A stretch of DNA of 64,000 bases, taken from positions 112,537 to 176,536 of the forward strand of contig NZ_FNEB01000008.1 in the NCBI RefSeq assembly GCF_900100005.1, in the 5' to 3' direction. The notes below the pieces were generated by a model. The model had not been told where the DNA came from, made no database searches, and saw only the letters and a list, made by a program, of their open reading frames with translations. This document shows positions 35,639 through 44,707 of this stretch, in pieces. The DNA is from Lutimaribacter saemankumensis. GTDB lineage: Bacteria; Pseudomonadota; Alphaproteobacteria; Rhodobacterales; Rhodobacteraceae. Position numbers and translations under genes: made by a program. Position 1 is the first letter of the stretch; each line of letters begins with the position of its first letter.

Positions 35639-37381
35639 ATGACAGAACAGCCGGCCCCGGGGATTCAGGAATTACGCGCAGCCCGGCGCAAAGGTTTGGG
35701 TTTGCTGATATGGGCTTTCGTGTTCTCGGTCTTCGTCAACTTGCTGATGCTGACCGGCCCCTTGTACATGCTGCAAGTCTATGACCGGGTGCTGACATCC
35801 CGGTCGGTTGAGACACTTGTGGCGCTTTCTCTTTTGGTGACAATGCTTTACGTCCTTATGGGCGTGCTGGATTATGCCCGGGGTCGCGTGATGGCCCGTG
35901 TGGGCGCGCGGTTTCAGACGGTCCTTGACGGGCGGCTGTTCTCGGCTACGCTGCGGCGGTCGATGAACCCGCATGAGCGGGCGGCTTGCACCGCCGTTCT
36001 GCGCGATCTCGACGCCTTGCAGAACATCTTTGTTTCGCCGGTTCTTCTTGCGATCATGGACATGCCGTGGACGCCGATTTTCATCGCCGCGATTTTCATA
36101 TTCCATCCGATGCTTGGCTGGATCTCGGTTGCGGGCGGTGCAATCATCATCGCACTGGCGCTGATGAACCAGATATTCACGACAAACCGCGTCAGGACGG
36201 CGCAGATCGCCACGCAACGCGCCCATGCGTTTGCCGAACAATCGCACGAAGCGAGCGAAGTCGCCCTCAGCCAGGGCATGCGTGACAGCTTGCAGCAGCG
36301 CTACAAGCGGCTTCGCAATCTGTCGCTGCAGCAGAATATCACAGCGAACGACTGGACCGGGCTGTTCACATCAGCGACCAAGGCATTTCGCCTATTCCTC
36401 CAGTCGGCGATCCTTGGGCTTGGGGCTTATCTGGTTCTGCAAGGCGAAATGACGGCGGGTTCGATGATCGCCGGATCGATCCTTTTGGGGCGCGCTCTGG
36501 CACCGATCGAACAGGCGATGGGCAACTGGCCGGTGGTGCAGCGCGCGCGGGCCGGCTGGCGGACGCTCGAACGGTTCCTGGCCGTCGTGCCGCACGAACC
36601 GGACCGCACCGACCTTCCGAAACCCGAGGCACGGTTGGTGGTCAAGGGCCTGACCATCGTGCCGCCGGGCACCAAGAAACCCACGGTGCGCAACGTGTCT
36701 TTCACGCTGGAGCCGGGCCAGGCGCTCGGTGTGATCGGCAAGAGCGGGTCGGGGAAATCCACACTGGCGCGCGCGTTGGCCGGATATTGGCCCATCGCCG
36801 CAGGAGAGGCACGGCTTGGCGGCGCAACGCTCGATCAATACGGTCCGACGCTTGGGCTGCATATCGGCTACTTGCCCCAGACGGTCAGCCTGTTCGGGGG
36901 CACAGTCGCCGAGAACATCCGCCGGATGTCGTTGGAACCGGATTCTCAAGCCGTTGTTTCTGCCGCGAAAAAGGCGAACGCCCATGAAATGATCATGCAG
37001 TTGGAAAATGGCTACGACACCTTTCTGGAAGGGAACGAAAACCAGCTTTCCGGCGGCCAGAAGCAACGCATTGCACTTGCCCGTGCGATCCATGGCGACC
37101 CCTCGCTCTTGATCCTGGATGAGCCGAACTCGATGCTGGATGCCGATGGATCGCAGGCGTTGAATGAAACGGTGAAAGAGTTCAAGGCGCAGGGCAGGGG
37201 CGTGATCGTGATGACGCACAGGCCCGCCGCGATCGCGGAATGCGATCTTCTCATGGTGATGGACCAGGGCGCGCTTGTCGCATTCGGGCCGCGCGACGAG
37301 GTGTTGAGCACGGTTCTCGCCGGCACGCCCAAGCCAGCGAAACGTCCGCAGGTCGTCCGGCCGCAAAAGGTGTCGAAGTGA
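35639..37381 (+). CDS. Type I secretion system permease/ATPase (PrtD/PrsD type)
   Basis: A 580-residue ABC exporter. Six hydrophobic helices (from about residue 20; MLTGPLYMLQVYDRVLTSRS is characteristic) precede an ATPase domain with Walker A GKSGSGKSTLARALAG, signature LSGGQKQRIALARAI and Walker B LLILDEPNSML. There is no C39 peptidase domain, as expected for transporters of RTX-type proteins. It is coupled to the HlyD gene by a GTGA overlap. In rhizobia the related PrsDE secretes EPS-processing glycanases, a plausible role in this EPS locus. An in-frame ATG exists at 35561. Confidence 0.92.
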   Translation: MTEQPAPGIQELRAARRKGLGLLIWAFVFSVFVNLLMLTGPLYMLQVYDRVLTSRSVETLVALSLLVTMLYVLMGVLDYARGRVMARVGARFQTVLDGRLFSATLRRSMNPHERAACTAVLRDLDALQNIFVSPVLLAIMDMPWTPIFIAAIFIFHPMLGWISVAGGAIIIALALMNQIFTTNRVRTAQIATQRAHAFAEQSHEASEVALSQGMRDSLQQRYKRLRNLSLQQNITANDWTGLFTSATKAFRLFLQSAILGLGAYLVLQGEMTAGSMIAGSILLGRALAPIEQAMGNWPVVQRARAGWRTLERFLAVVPHEPDRTDLPKPEARLVVKGLTIVPPGTKKPTVRNVSFTLEPGQALGVIGKSGSGKSTLARALAGYWPIAAGEARLGGATLDQYGPTLGLHIGYLPQTVSLFGGTVAENIRRMSLEPDSQAVVSAAKKANAHEMIMQLENGYDTFLEGNENQLSGGQKQRIALARAIHGDPSLLILDEPNSMLDADGSQALNETVKEFKAQGRGVIVMTHRPAAIAECDLLMVMDQGALVAFGPRDEVLSTVLAGTPKPAKRPQVVRPQKVSK

Positions 37382-38691
37382 ACGGAAACGCATTTGATCA
37401 GGATCCGAAATGGAGCGGCTGGCGCCCGCTAAGCGCTGGCATCCTTGCGCTTGTCATTTTGGTTGGCGGATTGGGCTTTTGGTCCGTCAGCGCGGAAATC
37501 TCGGGCGCGGTTGTGGCGCCGGGACAAGTCAAGGTCGAATCCAACCGGCAGGTGATCCAGCACCCCGAAGGCGGCGTTGTCGGCGAAATTCTGGTGGGTG
37601 AAAGTGACCAGGTTCAGGAAGGTGAGGTTCTGATCCGGCTGGACGGGTCGCAACTGGTCAGCGAGTTGACCATCGTAGAAGGCCAACTGCGCGAATTGTC
37701 GGCCCGCAAGTCCCGCCTCGAGGCAGAGCGCGACGGGGTGGACACGATTGTTTTCGCGCCCGAACTAGTCACGGCGGCTGCGGATGATGCGGATGTGGCA
37801 AGCCTTCTGTCCGGTGAGGAAACCCTGTTCTTGTCCCGCAACGAAGCCCTGGAGCAGGAACGCAACCTGCTGGCCGAGCAGAACCAGCAAATCGACAACC
37901 GGATCGAAGGCCTGAACGCGCAACTTGCCGCCCTGCAGGAACAGGCCGAGCTCATGACCCGTGATCTGGAGGCCGAGCAAACCCTTTTGAATCAGCGTTT
38001 GACCCGTGCGGCCCGCGTCAGTGAGATCATGCGCGACATTGCCGGGCAGCGCGGCCAGATCGGCCGTATCGAAGCGGAAATCGCCGAACTGCGCGGCCAA
38101 AAGGCCAGCAACGGCATCGCCTTGCTCCAACTGACCACGCAACGGCGCGAGAACGCCGTATCGCGGCTGCGCGACCTCGAGTTTCGCGAGATCGAACTGC
38201 GGGAGCGGCGCACTTCGCTGCAGGACCGCATATCGCGGCTCGAAATTCGCGCGCCGATGTCGGGTATCGTATATGGAATGCAGGTCTTTGCCCGCCAATC
38301 GGTGGTCCAGCCCGCCCAGCCGGTCATGTATATCGTCCCGCAGGATCAGCCGCTTGTCGTTTCGGCGCGTGTCGATGCGATCAACGTCGACGAAGTTTTC
38401 GTCGGGCAAGAGGCCGCGTTGAAGTTTCCCGCCTTCGACCAGCGAGAAACGCCGGATATTCGCGGGCAGGTCGATCGGATTTCAGCGGATGTGTTGATGG
38501 ATGACGCGACCGGCCAAAGCTATTACTCGGTCGAAATTCAATTGGCGTCGGCCGAGATCGACAAGCTCGGGTCGCTGACCCTGTTGCCGGGCATGCCGGT
38601 TGAGTCCTTCATCCAGACGGGCAACCGTACGCCGCTTGGCTATCTTGTCGAACCGATGGCCGCCTTTTTCGACCGCGCTTTCCGCGAATAG
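37378..38691 (+). CDS. Type I secretion membrane-fusion protein (HlyD/PrsE family)
   Basis: A 437-residue periplasmic adaptor: one N-terminal transmembrane helix (about residues 18-38), lipoyl half-motif VIQHPEGGVVGEILVGESDQ, a long coiled coil (residues about 100-285), the second half-motif LEIRAPMSGIVYGMQVF, then a beta-barrel (VARVDAINVDEVFVGQEAAL-like). The start is GTG 37378, overlapping the ATPase stop. It links the ABC transporter to the outer-membrane channel encoded next. Confidence 0.92.
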   Translation: MNGNAFDQDPKWSGWRPLSAGILALVILVGGLGFWSVSAEISGAVVAPGQVKVESNRQVIQHPEGGVVGEILVGESDQVQEGEVLIRLDGSQLVSELTIVEGQLRELSARKSRLEAERDGVDTIVFAPELVTAAADDADVASLLSGEETLFLSRNEALEQERNLLAEQNQQIDNRIEGLNAQLAALQEQAELMTRDLEAEQTLLNQRLTRAARVSEIMRDIAGQRGQIGRIEAEIAELRGQKASNGIALLQLTTQRRENAVSRLRDLEFREIELRERRTSLQDRISRLEIRAPMSGIVYGMQVFARQSVVQPAQPVMYIVPQDQPLVVSARVDAINVDEVFVGQEAALKFPAFDQRETPDIRGQVDRISADVLMDDATGQSYYSVEIQLASAEIDKLGSLTLLPGMPVESFIQTGNRTPLGYLVEPMAAFFDRAFRE

Positions 38692-38865
38692 GCAGAAAGC
38701 GAACCTGACGCAAATCCGCAACAGTTTTTGCTCTGCACCTCAAATGGTTGCTCAAAGTGGCAAATTGGGGGGAATTCTGCTATTGATCCTTCCAAAGGGT
38801 CAAAAAGACATGCGCAAACGCATGCAAGAATAACGACCCGAGAGGCAGAAAAACGAGCATTTCAA

Positions 38866-40254
38866 ATGCGGACCGTCCTTATTTTCAGCGTCGCTTGCGC
38901 CGTGGCCGGGTGTAGTATCGGGCCGGATTACGAAACCCCGACAATGAACCTGCCGGACAGGTATTCGTTGGTTGCACCAGTGACCAAGGCCAGCCCATCC
39001 GAGCTTTATTGGTGGAAGGCGTTCAACGATCCGGTTCTGAACCAGCTTGTCGCCAAGGGGCTTTCCGACAACCTGACCGTGGCCGAGGCGCGCGAGCGTA
39101 TCCGTGAGGCCGAGGCCGTATTCCGCCGCGACAGCGTCACACCACTTGGCGATCTGACCCTGCAGGCGCGCGACAATTCCGACAGTGCGGATATCGGCAG
39201 CGCCGAGTTGGATGCGAATTTCGGCGTTCCCGCCCGCAAGCAGTGGGCCAGCCGCGCCGCGCAGCAACGCCTTCAGGCCGCCGAACTGGGCGAGGCCGAG
39301 GCCAAGCGCCTGCTTCTGTCTGACCTGAGCGAAAGCTATATCAATCTGCGTTTTCTTCAGAGCAGCCTCGCGCTACGTCAACAGGATCTGAACTCGCGCC
39401 AGCGGACGCTTCGTGACATCCGTACGCAGCTCGATGCTGGCGCCGCGACGCGACTCGACGTTCTGCGCGCACAGGCGCTGGTGGCCGAAACGCGCGCCGA
39501 GGTGCCGCAGATCCGTTCGGACATCGTGGCGCAGCGCAACCGGATTTCCACGCTTCTTGGCGTTCCGGTCGGTCATCTGGGCATCGATCTTGGCGGCAAT
39601 GGCGCGCAACCAGTCCCGATGGGTGTCGGCAGTCTTGGCGTGCCGGCTGACCTGCTTCGGGCGCGGCCGGATATCCGTGTGGCGGAGCGGCAATACGCGG
39701 CGGCCGTGTCGGACATGGGCGTGGCCGAGGCCGCGCGCTATCCCAGCCTGAGCCTTAGCGGTCTGCTGACGGCCCCGCTGAACGGTAACGGCGCGAATGC
39801 CGAAAGCCTTATCGCGGGTGTGACCGTGCCCGTGTTTTCGCAGCCCTCGCTTGCCGCTGCCGAAGACGCCGCAGCGGCAAGGGCGCAGCAGGCCTTTATC
39901 CGCTGGCGCCTGAGTGTGCTTGGCGCCGTCGAAGAGGTCGAAAACGCGCTGGCCGCCCTTGCTGCCGCGAACGAGGCATCGGCCGCATCGCGGGAACTTG
40001 TCTCTTATAACGAACGGGCGCTCAACCTGTCGCGGCGTCTTGTCGGCGAGGGGGGCAACGCGACCGTTCTGGACATCATCGACCGCGAGCGTTCGCTTTC
40101 GACGGCGCGCCAGGGATTGGCGCGGAACCTGCGCGATCTTGCTGCGGCCTATGTCGCGCTGCGCGTTGCCTTGGGCGTCGGTCATGATACCCCGACAGCC
40201 GAACACGCCGAGCGCGTCGAACCCGAGCCGCAACCAATGCAAGACGAAGGCTGA
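38866..40254 (+). CDS. Outer-membrane efflux lipoprotein (OprM/NodT type)
   Basis: A 462-residue TolC-fold protein. The N-terminus is a lipoprotein signal with lipobox VAGC followed by SIGPDYETP, the OprM/NodT hallmark. Two repeated outer-membrane-factor halves follow (RERIREAEAVFRRDS, LDAGAATRLDVLRAQALVAE, ARPDIRVAERQYAAA, ATVLDIIDRERSLSTARQGL). It is 174 bases after the HlyD gene. The usual type I partner in alphaproteobacteria is a TolC without a lipid anchor, so a lipoprotein here is slightly unusual. Confidence 0.9.
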   Translation: MRTVLIFSVACAVAGCSIGPDYETPTMNLPDRYSLVAPVTKASPSELYWWKAFNDPVLNQLVAKGLSDNLTVAEARERIREAEAVFRRDSVTPLGDLTLQARDNSDSADIGSAELDANFGVPARKQWASRAAQQRLQAAELGEAEAKRLLLSDLSESYINLRFLQSSLALRQQDLNSRQRTLRDIRTQLDAGAATRLDVLRAQALVAETRAEVPQIRSDIVAQRNRISTLLGVPVGHLGIDLGGNGAQPVPMGVGSLGVPADLLRARPDIRVAERQYAAAVSDMGVAEAARYPSLSLSGLLTAPLNGNGANAESLIAGVTVPVFSQPSLAAAEDAAAARAQQAFIRWRLSVLGAVEEVENALAALAAANEASAASRELVSYNERALNLSRRLVGEGGNATVLDIIDRERSLSTARQGLARNLRDLAAAYVALRVALGVGHDTPTAEHAERVEPEPQPMQDEG

Positions 40255-40260
40255 AGCAGC

Positions 40261-40920
40261 CTAAGCGCCTGATCGTGCCGGCGGTGATCGGAGGAATAGC
40301 GCCAGCCCTGCACCGCCCAAGAACCCGCCAAGGTGGGTTTCCCAAGCGACGGTGCCGCCAGTTCCGACATACATCAGCACGTTCAACAGCACGAGAATGC
40401 CGATCGGCCACAGGATCGAAGCCGCTGCGATCCAGATCCCCGGATCGCTTTTCAGCGTGTGAATGATGTTCCATGTCACCAACGCACCGGCAAGGCCGAA
40501 AAGCGCGCCTGAGGCACCAACCATCGGCCGGAACCCACTGTGTGAAAGCAGCGCGAAGAACGCGCCGCCCAGAAGGGTGGACAGGACGTAGATCGCCAGA
40601 AAGCGCCTTTGCCCCACCTGTGCGATTGTCGCACCGCCGAGTGAGAACAGCGTGATCATGTTCACCGCAAGGTGCAGCAAGCCGCCGTGCAGAAAGGCGT
40701 AGGTGGCGAACATGGTTACAGGTTGCGCGCTGAAATTCGGCCGCCATCCGACAAGCAGGCCGGGCCAGAACGCGCCGAATTGATAGATCAGGGCACGCCA
40801 CCGCTGCGTGCCCCAAAACCCGTGATCGGCACCTTGCAGGATGAGCTCGATCCCGATGCAGGGTATTGCCAGAAGCAGCAATGCGACAGGCACGCGGCCG
40901 AGGTTCTTCAGGCGAAACAT
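40261..40920 (-). CDS. Rhomboid family intramembrane serine protease
   Basis: A 219-residue protein with six or more membrane helices and the full rhomboid active site: HGGLLHLAVNM (His78, His83, Asn87), GASGALFGLAG (catalytic Ser137) and ETHLGGFLGG (catalytic His196). It would cleave membrane-anchored substrates within the bilayer. It converges with the efflux lipoprotein gene with six bases between stops. In an exosortase-type EPS locus rhomboid proteases have been proposed as processing partners of C-terminally anchored proteins; here that link is only positional. Confidence 0.92.
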   Translation of the reverse strand: MFRLKNLGRVPVALLLLAIPCIGIELILQGADHGFWGTQRWRALIYQFGAFWPGLLVGWRPNFSAQPVTMFATYAFLHGGLLHLAVNMITLFSLGGATIAQVGQRRFLAIYVLSTLLGGAFFALLSHSGFRPMVGASGALFGLAGALVTWNIIHTLKSDPGIWIAAASILWPIGILVLLNVLMYVGTGGTVAWETHLGGFLGGAGLALFLRSPPARSGA

Positions 40921-40992
40921 TCGGCCCCCGCACTTTTCGGGCGAAACGGATGAACGAAGCGTCGGTACGCCCCCCGCGACGCGTGAGGCACT

Positions 40993-42387
40993 TTAATCAA
41001 ATACTGTGAAGCTGCGGCCGATCGTAACATAGATCGAAGCGGAGTCCGATTTCCCAAGAACATCTTCGTCCCGCACACGATACGCCACGCCGGTGTTGAG
41101 GTTCCAGTCTTCGGTAAGCGCATAGGCATACCCGAGCGTGATATCCGTGCGCCGCGTGTCGGCCCCGCTGCTTTGCTCGGTCATGCCGTAGGCGGCATTG
41201 AAGCGAATGCTGGACAGCGCGTTGATTTCGTAGATGTAGCCAAGATCGAGTGTCGTTGCGATGCGTTCTTCGTCGTCGGCGTTCACGGTGACGTTGCGCT
41301 GCAGGCCCAGCCGGATCGAACCGGTCGGAAGGGTATTCTGCCAGTTGATCCCGCCGATCAGGTTGGCGTTTCCACCATCTTTTCGCGTCGTACCGATATT
41401 GAATGCAAGGCTGCCGGTGGGCAGGTCTAGGGCGCGGTTTACGCGCACCGTATCGCGCAGACCGTTCTGATCACGGGTCGCGGCATAGGACGCACCGATC
41501 GACCCGTTGGGCAAATCCAGCGAATAGGACAGGCGCCCGTTCAAACCGTCCTCGCGCAGGACAACCGATCCGTTCTCGCGCTCTTCGATATCGGTATATC
41601 CAATGGCCGCGGTCAGTGTCGCCGCTTCGGACACGTCCCGGGTCAGCGCGAATTCCCACGATTCCGTGTCGCGTTCGGTATTCAGTGCATCATCGGCTTC
41701 GTAGGTTTTTTGTGCGAGGGTGATCTCGCCTGTCGTCACATCCGAGAACCTGAGCCGCGCGCCTATGCTCAGGTTGGAGCGGCGTATATCCGTCAGACCT
41801 GTCGTGCCGGGGCCGGAATAGGAAATACCGCTGACACCGGCATTGAAGTTGAAGCCGAGAGGCGCTTTCAGCCCCGTTTCAAACCCGATATTGGCGCCAT
41901 AGGTTTGGCGGGTTCCTGACCCGCGCAGATCCTCGAAATCCTCGGGCAGTACGATGATACCGTTCTCGTCGATGAATTCGGACAGCGGCAAGAGGAAGGA
42001 AATGTCGGTTTCGCGGTAATTCGCGCTGGCCGAGATTTTCGCATTCGCGGCTTCGCGGCTGTATGCGAGGCGGGCACCGGGTTCGACGAAGCCGGTCTGC
42101 AGGTCACTACCGCTCGGGATGCGCCCAGCCCGTATCTTGCCGTCGATACCGAAGGACAATTGCTGGGTTCGTGTCTCTGTCAGGAAGTCGAACGACAGTG
42201 TCGTCGTAGACAGGACGGTCGACCCTTCTTCGGGAAACTCAAGGGCAAGGTTGTCCCCGGCCTCCAATTCCTGGCTGATGCCGAAAACTGCCCGCATCCC
42301 GCTTTCGCTTTGCTGCGCGAGAGCAGGAAGAACAGCACACCCCAGAAGCCCCGAAGCAAGCGCCAGTCCGGTTTTCTTCGTTTTCAC
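40993..42387 (-). CDS. Outer-membrane beta-barrel protein of the EPS locus
   Basis: A 464-residue exported protein. A signal peptide (LALASGLLGCAVLPALA-Q) is followed by alternating hydrophobic beta strands and ends in YVTIGRSFTVFD, a typical barrel terminus with a penultimate aromatic. It starts 21 bases after the OPX export gene on the same strand, as do outer-membrane proteins in PEP-CTERM/EPS clusters. A role as the outer-membrane exit channel or porin of the polymer is likely but unproven. I chose GTG 42387 (MKTKKTGLALASG) with GGTGGGGGC upstream; a TTG at 42402 is in frame. Confidence 0.8.
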   Translation of the reverse strand: MKTKKTGLALASGLLGCAVLPALAQQSESGMRAVFGISQELEAGDNLALEFPEEGSTVLSTTTLSFDFLTETRTQQLSFGIDGKIRAGRIPSGSDLQTGFVEPGARLAYSREAANAKISASANYRETDISFLLPLSEFIDENGIIVLPEDFEDLRGSGTRQTYGANIGFETGLKAPLGFNFNAGVSGISYSGPGTTGLTDIRRSNLSIGARLRFSDVTTGEITLAQKTYEADDALNTERDTESWEFALTRDVSEAATLTAAIGYTDIEERENGSVVLREDGLNGRLSYSLDLPNGSIGASYAATRDQNGLRDTVRVNRALDLPTGSLAFNIGTTRKDGGNANLIGGINWQNTLPTGSIRLGLQRNVTVNADDEERIATTLDLGYIYEINALSSIRFNAAYGMTEQSSGADTRRTDITLGYAYALTEDWNLNTGVAYRVRDEDVLGKSDSASIYVTIGRSFTVFD

Positions 42388-42408
42388 GTTAGCCCCCACC
42401 AATCAGGG

Positions 42409-43017
42409 TTATTCGAAGAGCTTGCGTTGAGGCACGATGATGACATCGCCAGCAGTCAGCATCGTGGTGCCGATGCTGGTTTTGCCCATCAGGATGTCAT
42501 CGTAGTTGATGTTGTAGATGCGCTCGCGGTTCTTTTCGACGCGGCGCAGTTGGATGCGCTTGGTCGCTGCGAATTTCGAGAACCCGCCGACCGCTGCCAG
42601 GGCTTGCAGAACGGTGGTTCCGCGCTCCAACTCGACAACGCCGGGTTTTGCGACTTCGCCCAAGACATAGATCGTGTCGGTTGCGGGGGCAGCAACGCCC
42701 GTACCTGCGGTTCCCGGGGCCAGATTGCTCAGTGCGACAAACACGGTCGGTGCGTTCGCAAAGTTGGGTGCCAGCTTGCTGGCAATGTCGGCGCGGACCT
42801 GGTCGACAGTGCGACCGCCTGCGCGCACAGTTCCGGCCAGCGGCAATGAAATCTGGCCGTCTGGAAGAACAAGGGCGTTCCGGTTGATGCTGGAATCTTC
42901 GAGAACTTCGACCCGGACGACATCACCAGGTTTGATTCTGTAGCTTTGGGCTTGTGCGATGTCGCCCATCAGGGGCGTGATCAGCAGAGCGACCAAGAAT
43001 GCGAAAAAGGGTTTCAT
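42409..43017 (-). CDS. Polysaccharide export protein (Wza/OPX family, short form)
   Basis: A 202-residue periplasmic/outer-membrane export protein. After a signal peptide (about residues 1-23) the Poly_export domain reads YRIKPGDVVRVEVLEDSSIN, LPDGQISLPLAGTVRAGGRT, and a SLBB-type domain has YVLGEVAKPGVVELERGTT, ending AGDVIIVPQRKLFE. There is no lipobox and no C-terminal membrane helix, so it is a short OPX protein that relies on a separate outer-membrane barrel, which fits the coupled downstream barrel gene. Confidence 0.92.
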   Translation of the reverse strand: MKPFFAFLVALLITPLMGDIAQAQSYRIKPGDVVRVEVLEDSSINRNALVLPDGQISLPLAGTVRAGGRTVDQVRADIASKLAPNFANAPTVFVALSNLAPGTAGTGVAAPATDTIYVLGEVAKPGVVELERGTTVLQALAAVGGFSKFAATKRIQLRRVEKNRERIYNINYDDILMGKTSIGTTMLTAGDVIIVPQRKLFE

Positions 43018-43310
43018 GCCGGACTCTCGTGGGTTTGTGCAAAATTTGCATGAAAATTACTCTCTAGCGGCCCGTACTGGAAGGGATTTCTGGCAAATTC
43101 TTTCGATTGGACGCTGGTGGCAAGCATACGTGCCAAGTTGGCAACAGGTTTCCAGGGGGCTGTCTGAAAGTGTCAGAACCGTGTCCAGCTTAAGGCGATA
43201 GTAACAAAATCTCGTTTCATTTTGGCCGTAGTCGCGTGGTCAACTGTGTTCACGGAACTTGGAGGATTCTCGTTTTACGGGCGTCACCTCAGGCAAAACA
43301 GGAGTGGCAA

Positions 43311-43535
43311 ATGCTGGCATTCGTGGTTGTCGCAGGTCTGGCAGGTATGCTGACCGGGCTCGGTTCGGCCCTGATTTACGGGTCGTTGTGGATGGCGGTT
43401 TCTATTTACGCAGCGACGGGGTTCGTTGTGCTGTGTGCTGCTTTCGCGCGGGCAATCATTTGCGACGCTATGAACCCTGCCATGCCAGACGGGGTGTCTA
43501 GCGGAAAGCCGATGCAGAGCGTCCACGGCAGCTGA
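43311..43535 (+). CDS. Small two-TM membrane protein
   Basis: A 74-residue protein with two hydrophobic segments: LAFVVVAGLAGMLTGLGSAL and GSLWMAVSIYAATGFVVLCA. A very good ribosome-binding site (AGGAG) sits seven bases before the ATG at 43311. It lies alone between the divergent OPX gene and the VPLPA-CTERM gene. I recognise no named family. The good translation start and membrane character make it more likely real than not. Confidence 0.6.
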   Translation: MLAFVVVAGLAGMLTGLGSALIYGSLWMAVSIYAATGFVVLCAAFARAIICDAMNPAMPDGVSSGKPMQSVHGS

Positions 43536-43814
43536 TCTCATCGGCCCGAATCATCCTCACTTGCCTATTTCACAGTGTTCAATCGCTCCCCAATAGCAGT
43601 GATTGACTGCGATCTGAGAACAATCCGACTGATATGTCCTGGCGCTGTGCGCACGGCATCGATTTTCGTGCGCGAATTTCGGGCTAGAAGGCGGTATTGT
43701 GGCAATTGTGGCGAAGGGAAGGCTTTTTTTTGAAGCGACTTTGCGTTAACTTCTATGAAGGTGTCGCTAGTTTCCTAGGGTGGGATGGCGGCGTTTGAAA
43801 CGCAGGAGTTAACA

Positions 43815-44462
43815 ATGAATTTCAAAATGGCAATTGGAGCCGCCGTCAGCTCGATAATGATGGCATCCGCCGCGGCAGCCGCAACGCTGTCGATTTCTGG
43901 GGGCGACTACGGCGCGCTCCCTGGCAACCACAACCCTGATTACAGTGGTCTGGGTGCGTACGCACCGGTGCCGACGATTGGCGCAGGCGATACTGTTGCT
44001 CGGTTCGGCGACGGTTTTGCATCGGTTATCGCGGGGAATGGTCTGACCATTTCTAGCAAGAGCACTGTCAAGATCACGTTCCTGGGTACCGAAGCAGGTG
44101 CAACTAACACTGCGCTGAACCTGGCAGGTGGTGTGCTGAACAACAAGACAAGCTCGAAAGGTGACCGCATTTACGCGGATGACCTTCCGACTTTCATCGA
44201 TTTTGCGTTCGCGACCATCAAGGGCGGCGGTGTTGAGACCATCACCAACGGTGTCGGCCAAACCGACCCCGACCTGAGCATCGCTTTCTATCTGGAAGAC
44301 AGCGAGAACGCGCTCGCCTTCTTCGGTGATGGCCGTGGCGACAGCGACTTTGACGACATGGTCGTCCGCATTTCGGTCGTGCCGCTGCCCGCAGGCGGCG
44401 TGCTGCTTCTGACCGCTCTCGGCGGCATGGCAGTTGCGCGTCGTCGCAAGAAAGCTGCTTGA
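43815..44462 (+). CDS. VPLPA-CTERM sorting domain protein
   Basis: A 215-residue exported protein. The N-terminal signal peptide ends near SAAAAA, and the middle is a small beta-rich domain with Gly/Asp-rich segments (FFGDGRGDSDFDDMVVRIS). The C-terminus is a complete VPLPA-CTERM signal: VPLPAGGVLLLTALGGM, then AVARRRKKAA. Such tails are read by exosortases. No exosortase lies in the window. Its place among PrsT-, OPX- and Wzz-like genes fits a surface or biofilm-matrix protein made along with the EPS. AGGAG sits before ATG 43815, and a terminator follows. Confidence 0.88.
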   Translation: MNFKMAIGAAVSSIMMASAAAAATLSISGGDYGALPGNHNPDYSGLGAYAPVPTIGAGDTVARFGDGFASVIAGNGLTISSKSTVKITFLGTEAGATNTALNLAGGVLNNKTSSKGDRIYADDLPTFIDFAFATIKGGGVETITNGVGQTDPDLSIAFYLEDSENALAFFGDGRGDSDFDDMVVRISVVPLPAGGVLLLTALGGMAVARRRKKAA

Positions 44463-44493
44463 TAGCAAGCAAGTCTCGTAACCGAGGCATTGA

Positions 44494-44519
44494 GGGGTCC
44501 GTTCGTGGGCCCCTTTTTT
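44494..44519 (+). terminator. Rho-independent terminator of the VPLPA-CTERM gene
   Basis: GGGGTCC and GGGCCCC (one G-T wobble) form a 7-base-pair stem with loop GTTCGT, followed by TTTTTT. It begins 31 bases after the stop. Confidence 0.85.
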
Positions 44520-44653
44520 CTGGCCGGTCCACCGGGGCGAGCCAAAAGAGATTGGATCTCGTGTCGCCTACCGCCAGTAGCGCCTTGCGTTGCTTTGGAG
44601 CGACGCTCAATTCGTCGGGTAGGGAGCGCCCAATGGCGTCAAAGATCAAAGAA

Positions 44654-44683
44654 AAACCCGGGAACCAATGGGTTCCCGGGTTT
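44654..44683 (-). terminator. Rho-independent terminator of the PrsT-like gene
   Basis: On the minus strand AAACCCGGGAACC and GGTTCCCGGGTTT form a 13-base-pair perfect stem with loop CATT, followed by further T residues. It lies 25 bases past the PrsT-like stop. Confidence 0.85.
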
Positions 44684-44707
44684 ACGTTCTTCAGCGCGAA
44701 GGAACGG

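Noticed and set aside
43560..43814. A possible sigma-54 promoter before the VPLPA-CTERM gene, as in other PEP-CTERM systems
   Set aside because: TGGCA-like sequences exist, but none has a TTGC element at the right spacing.
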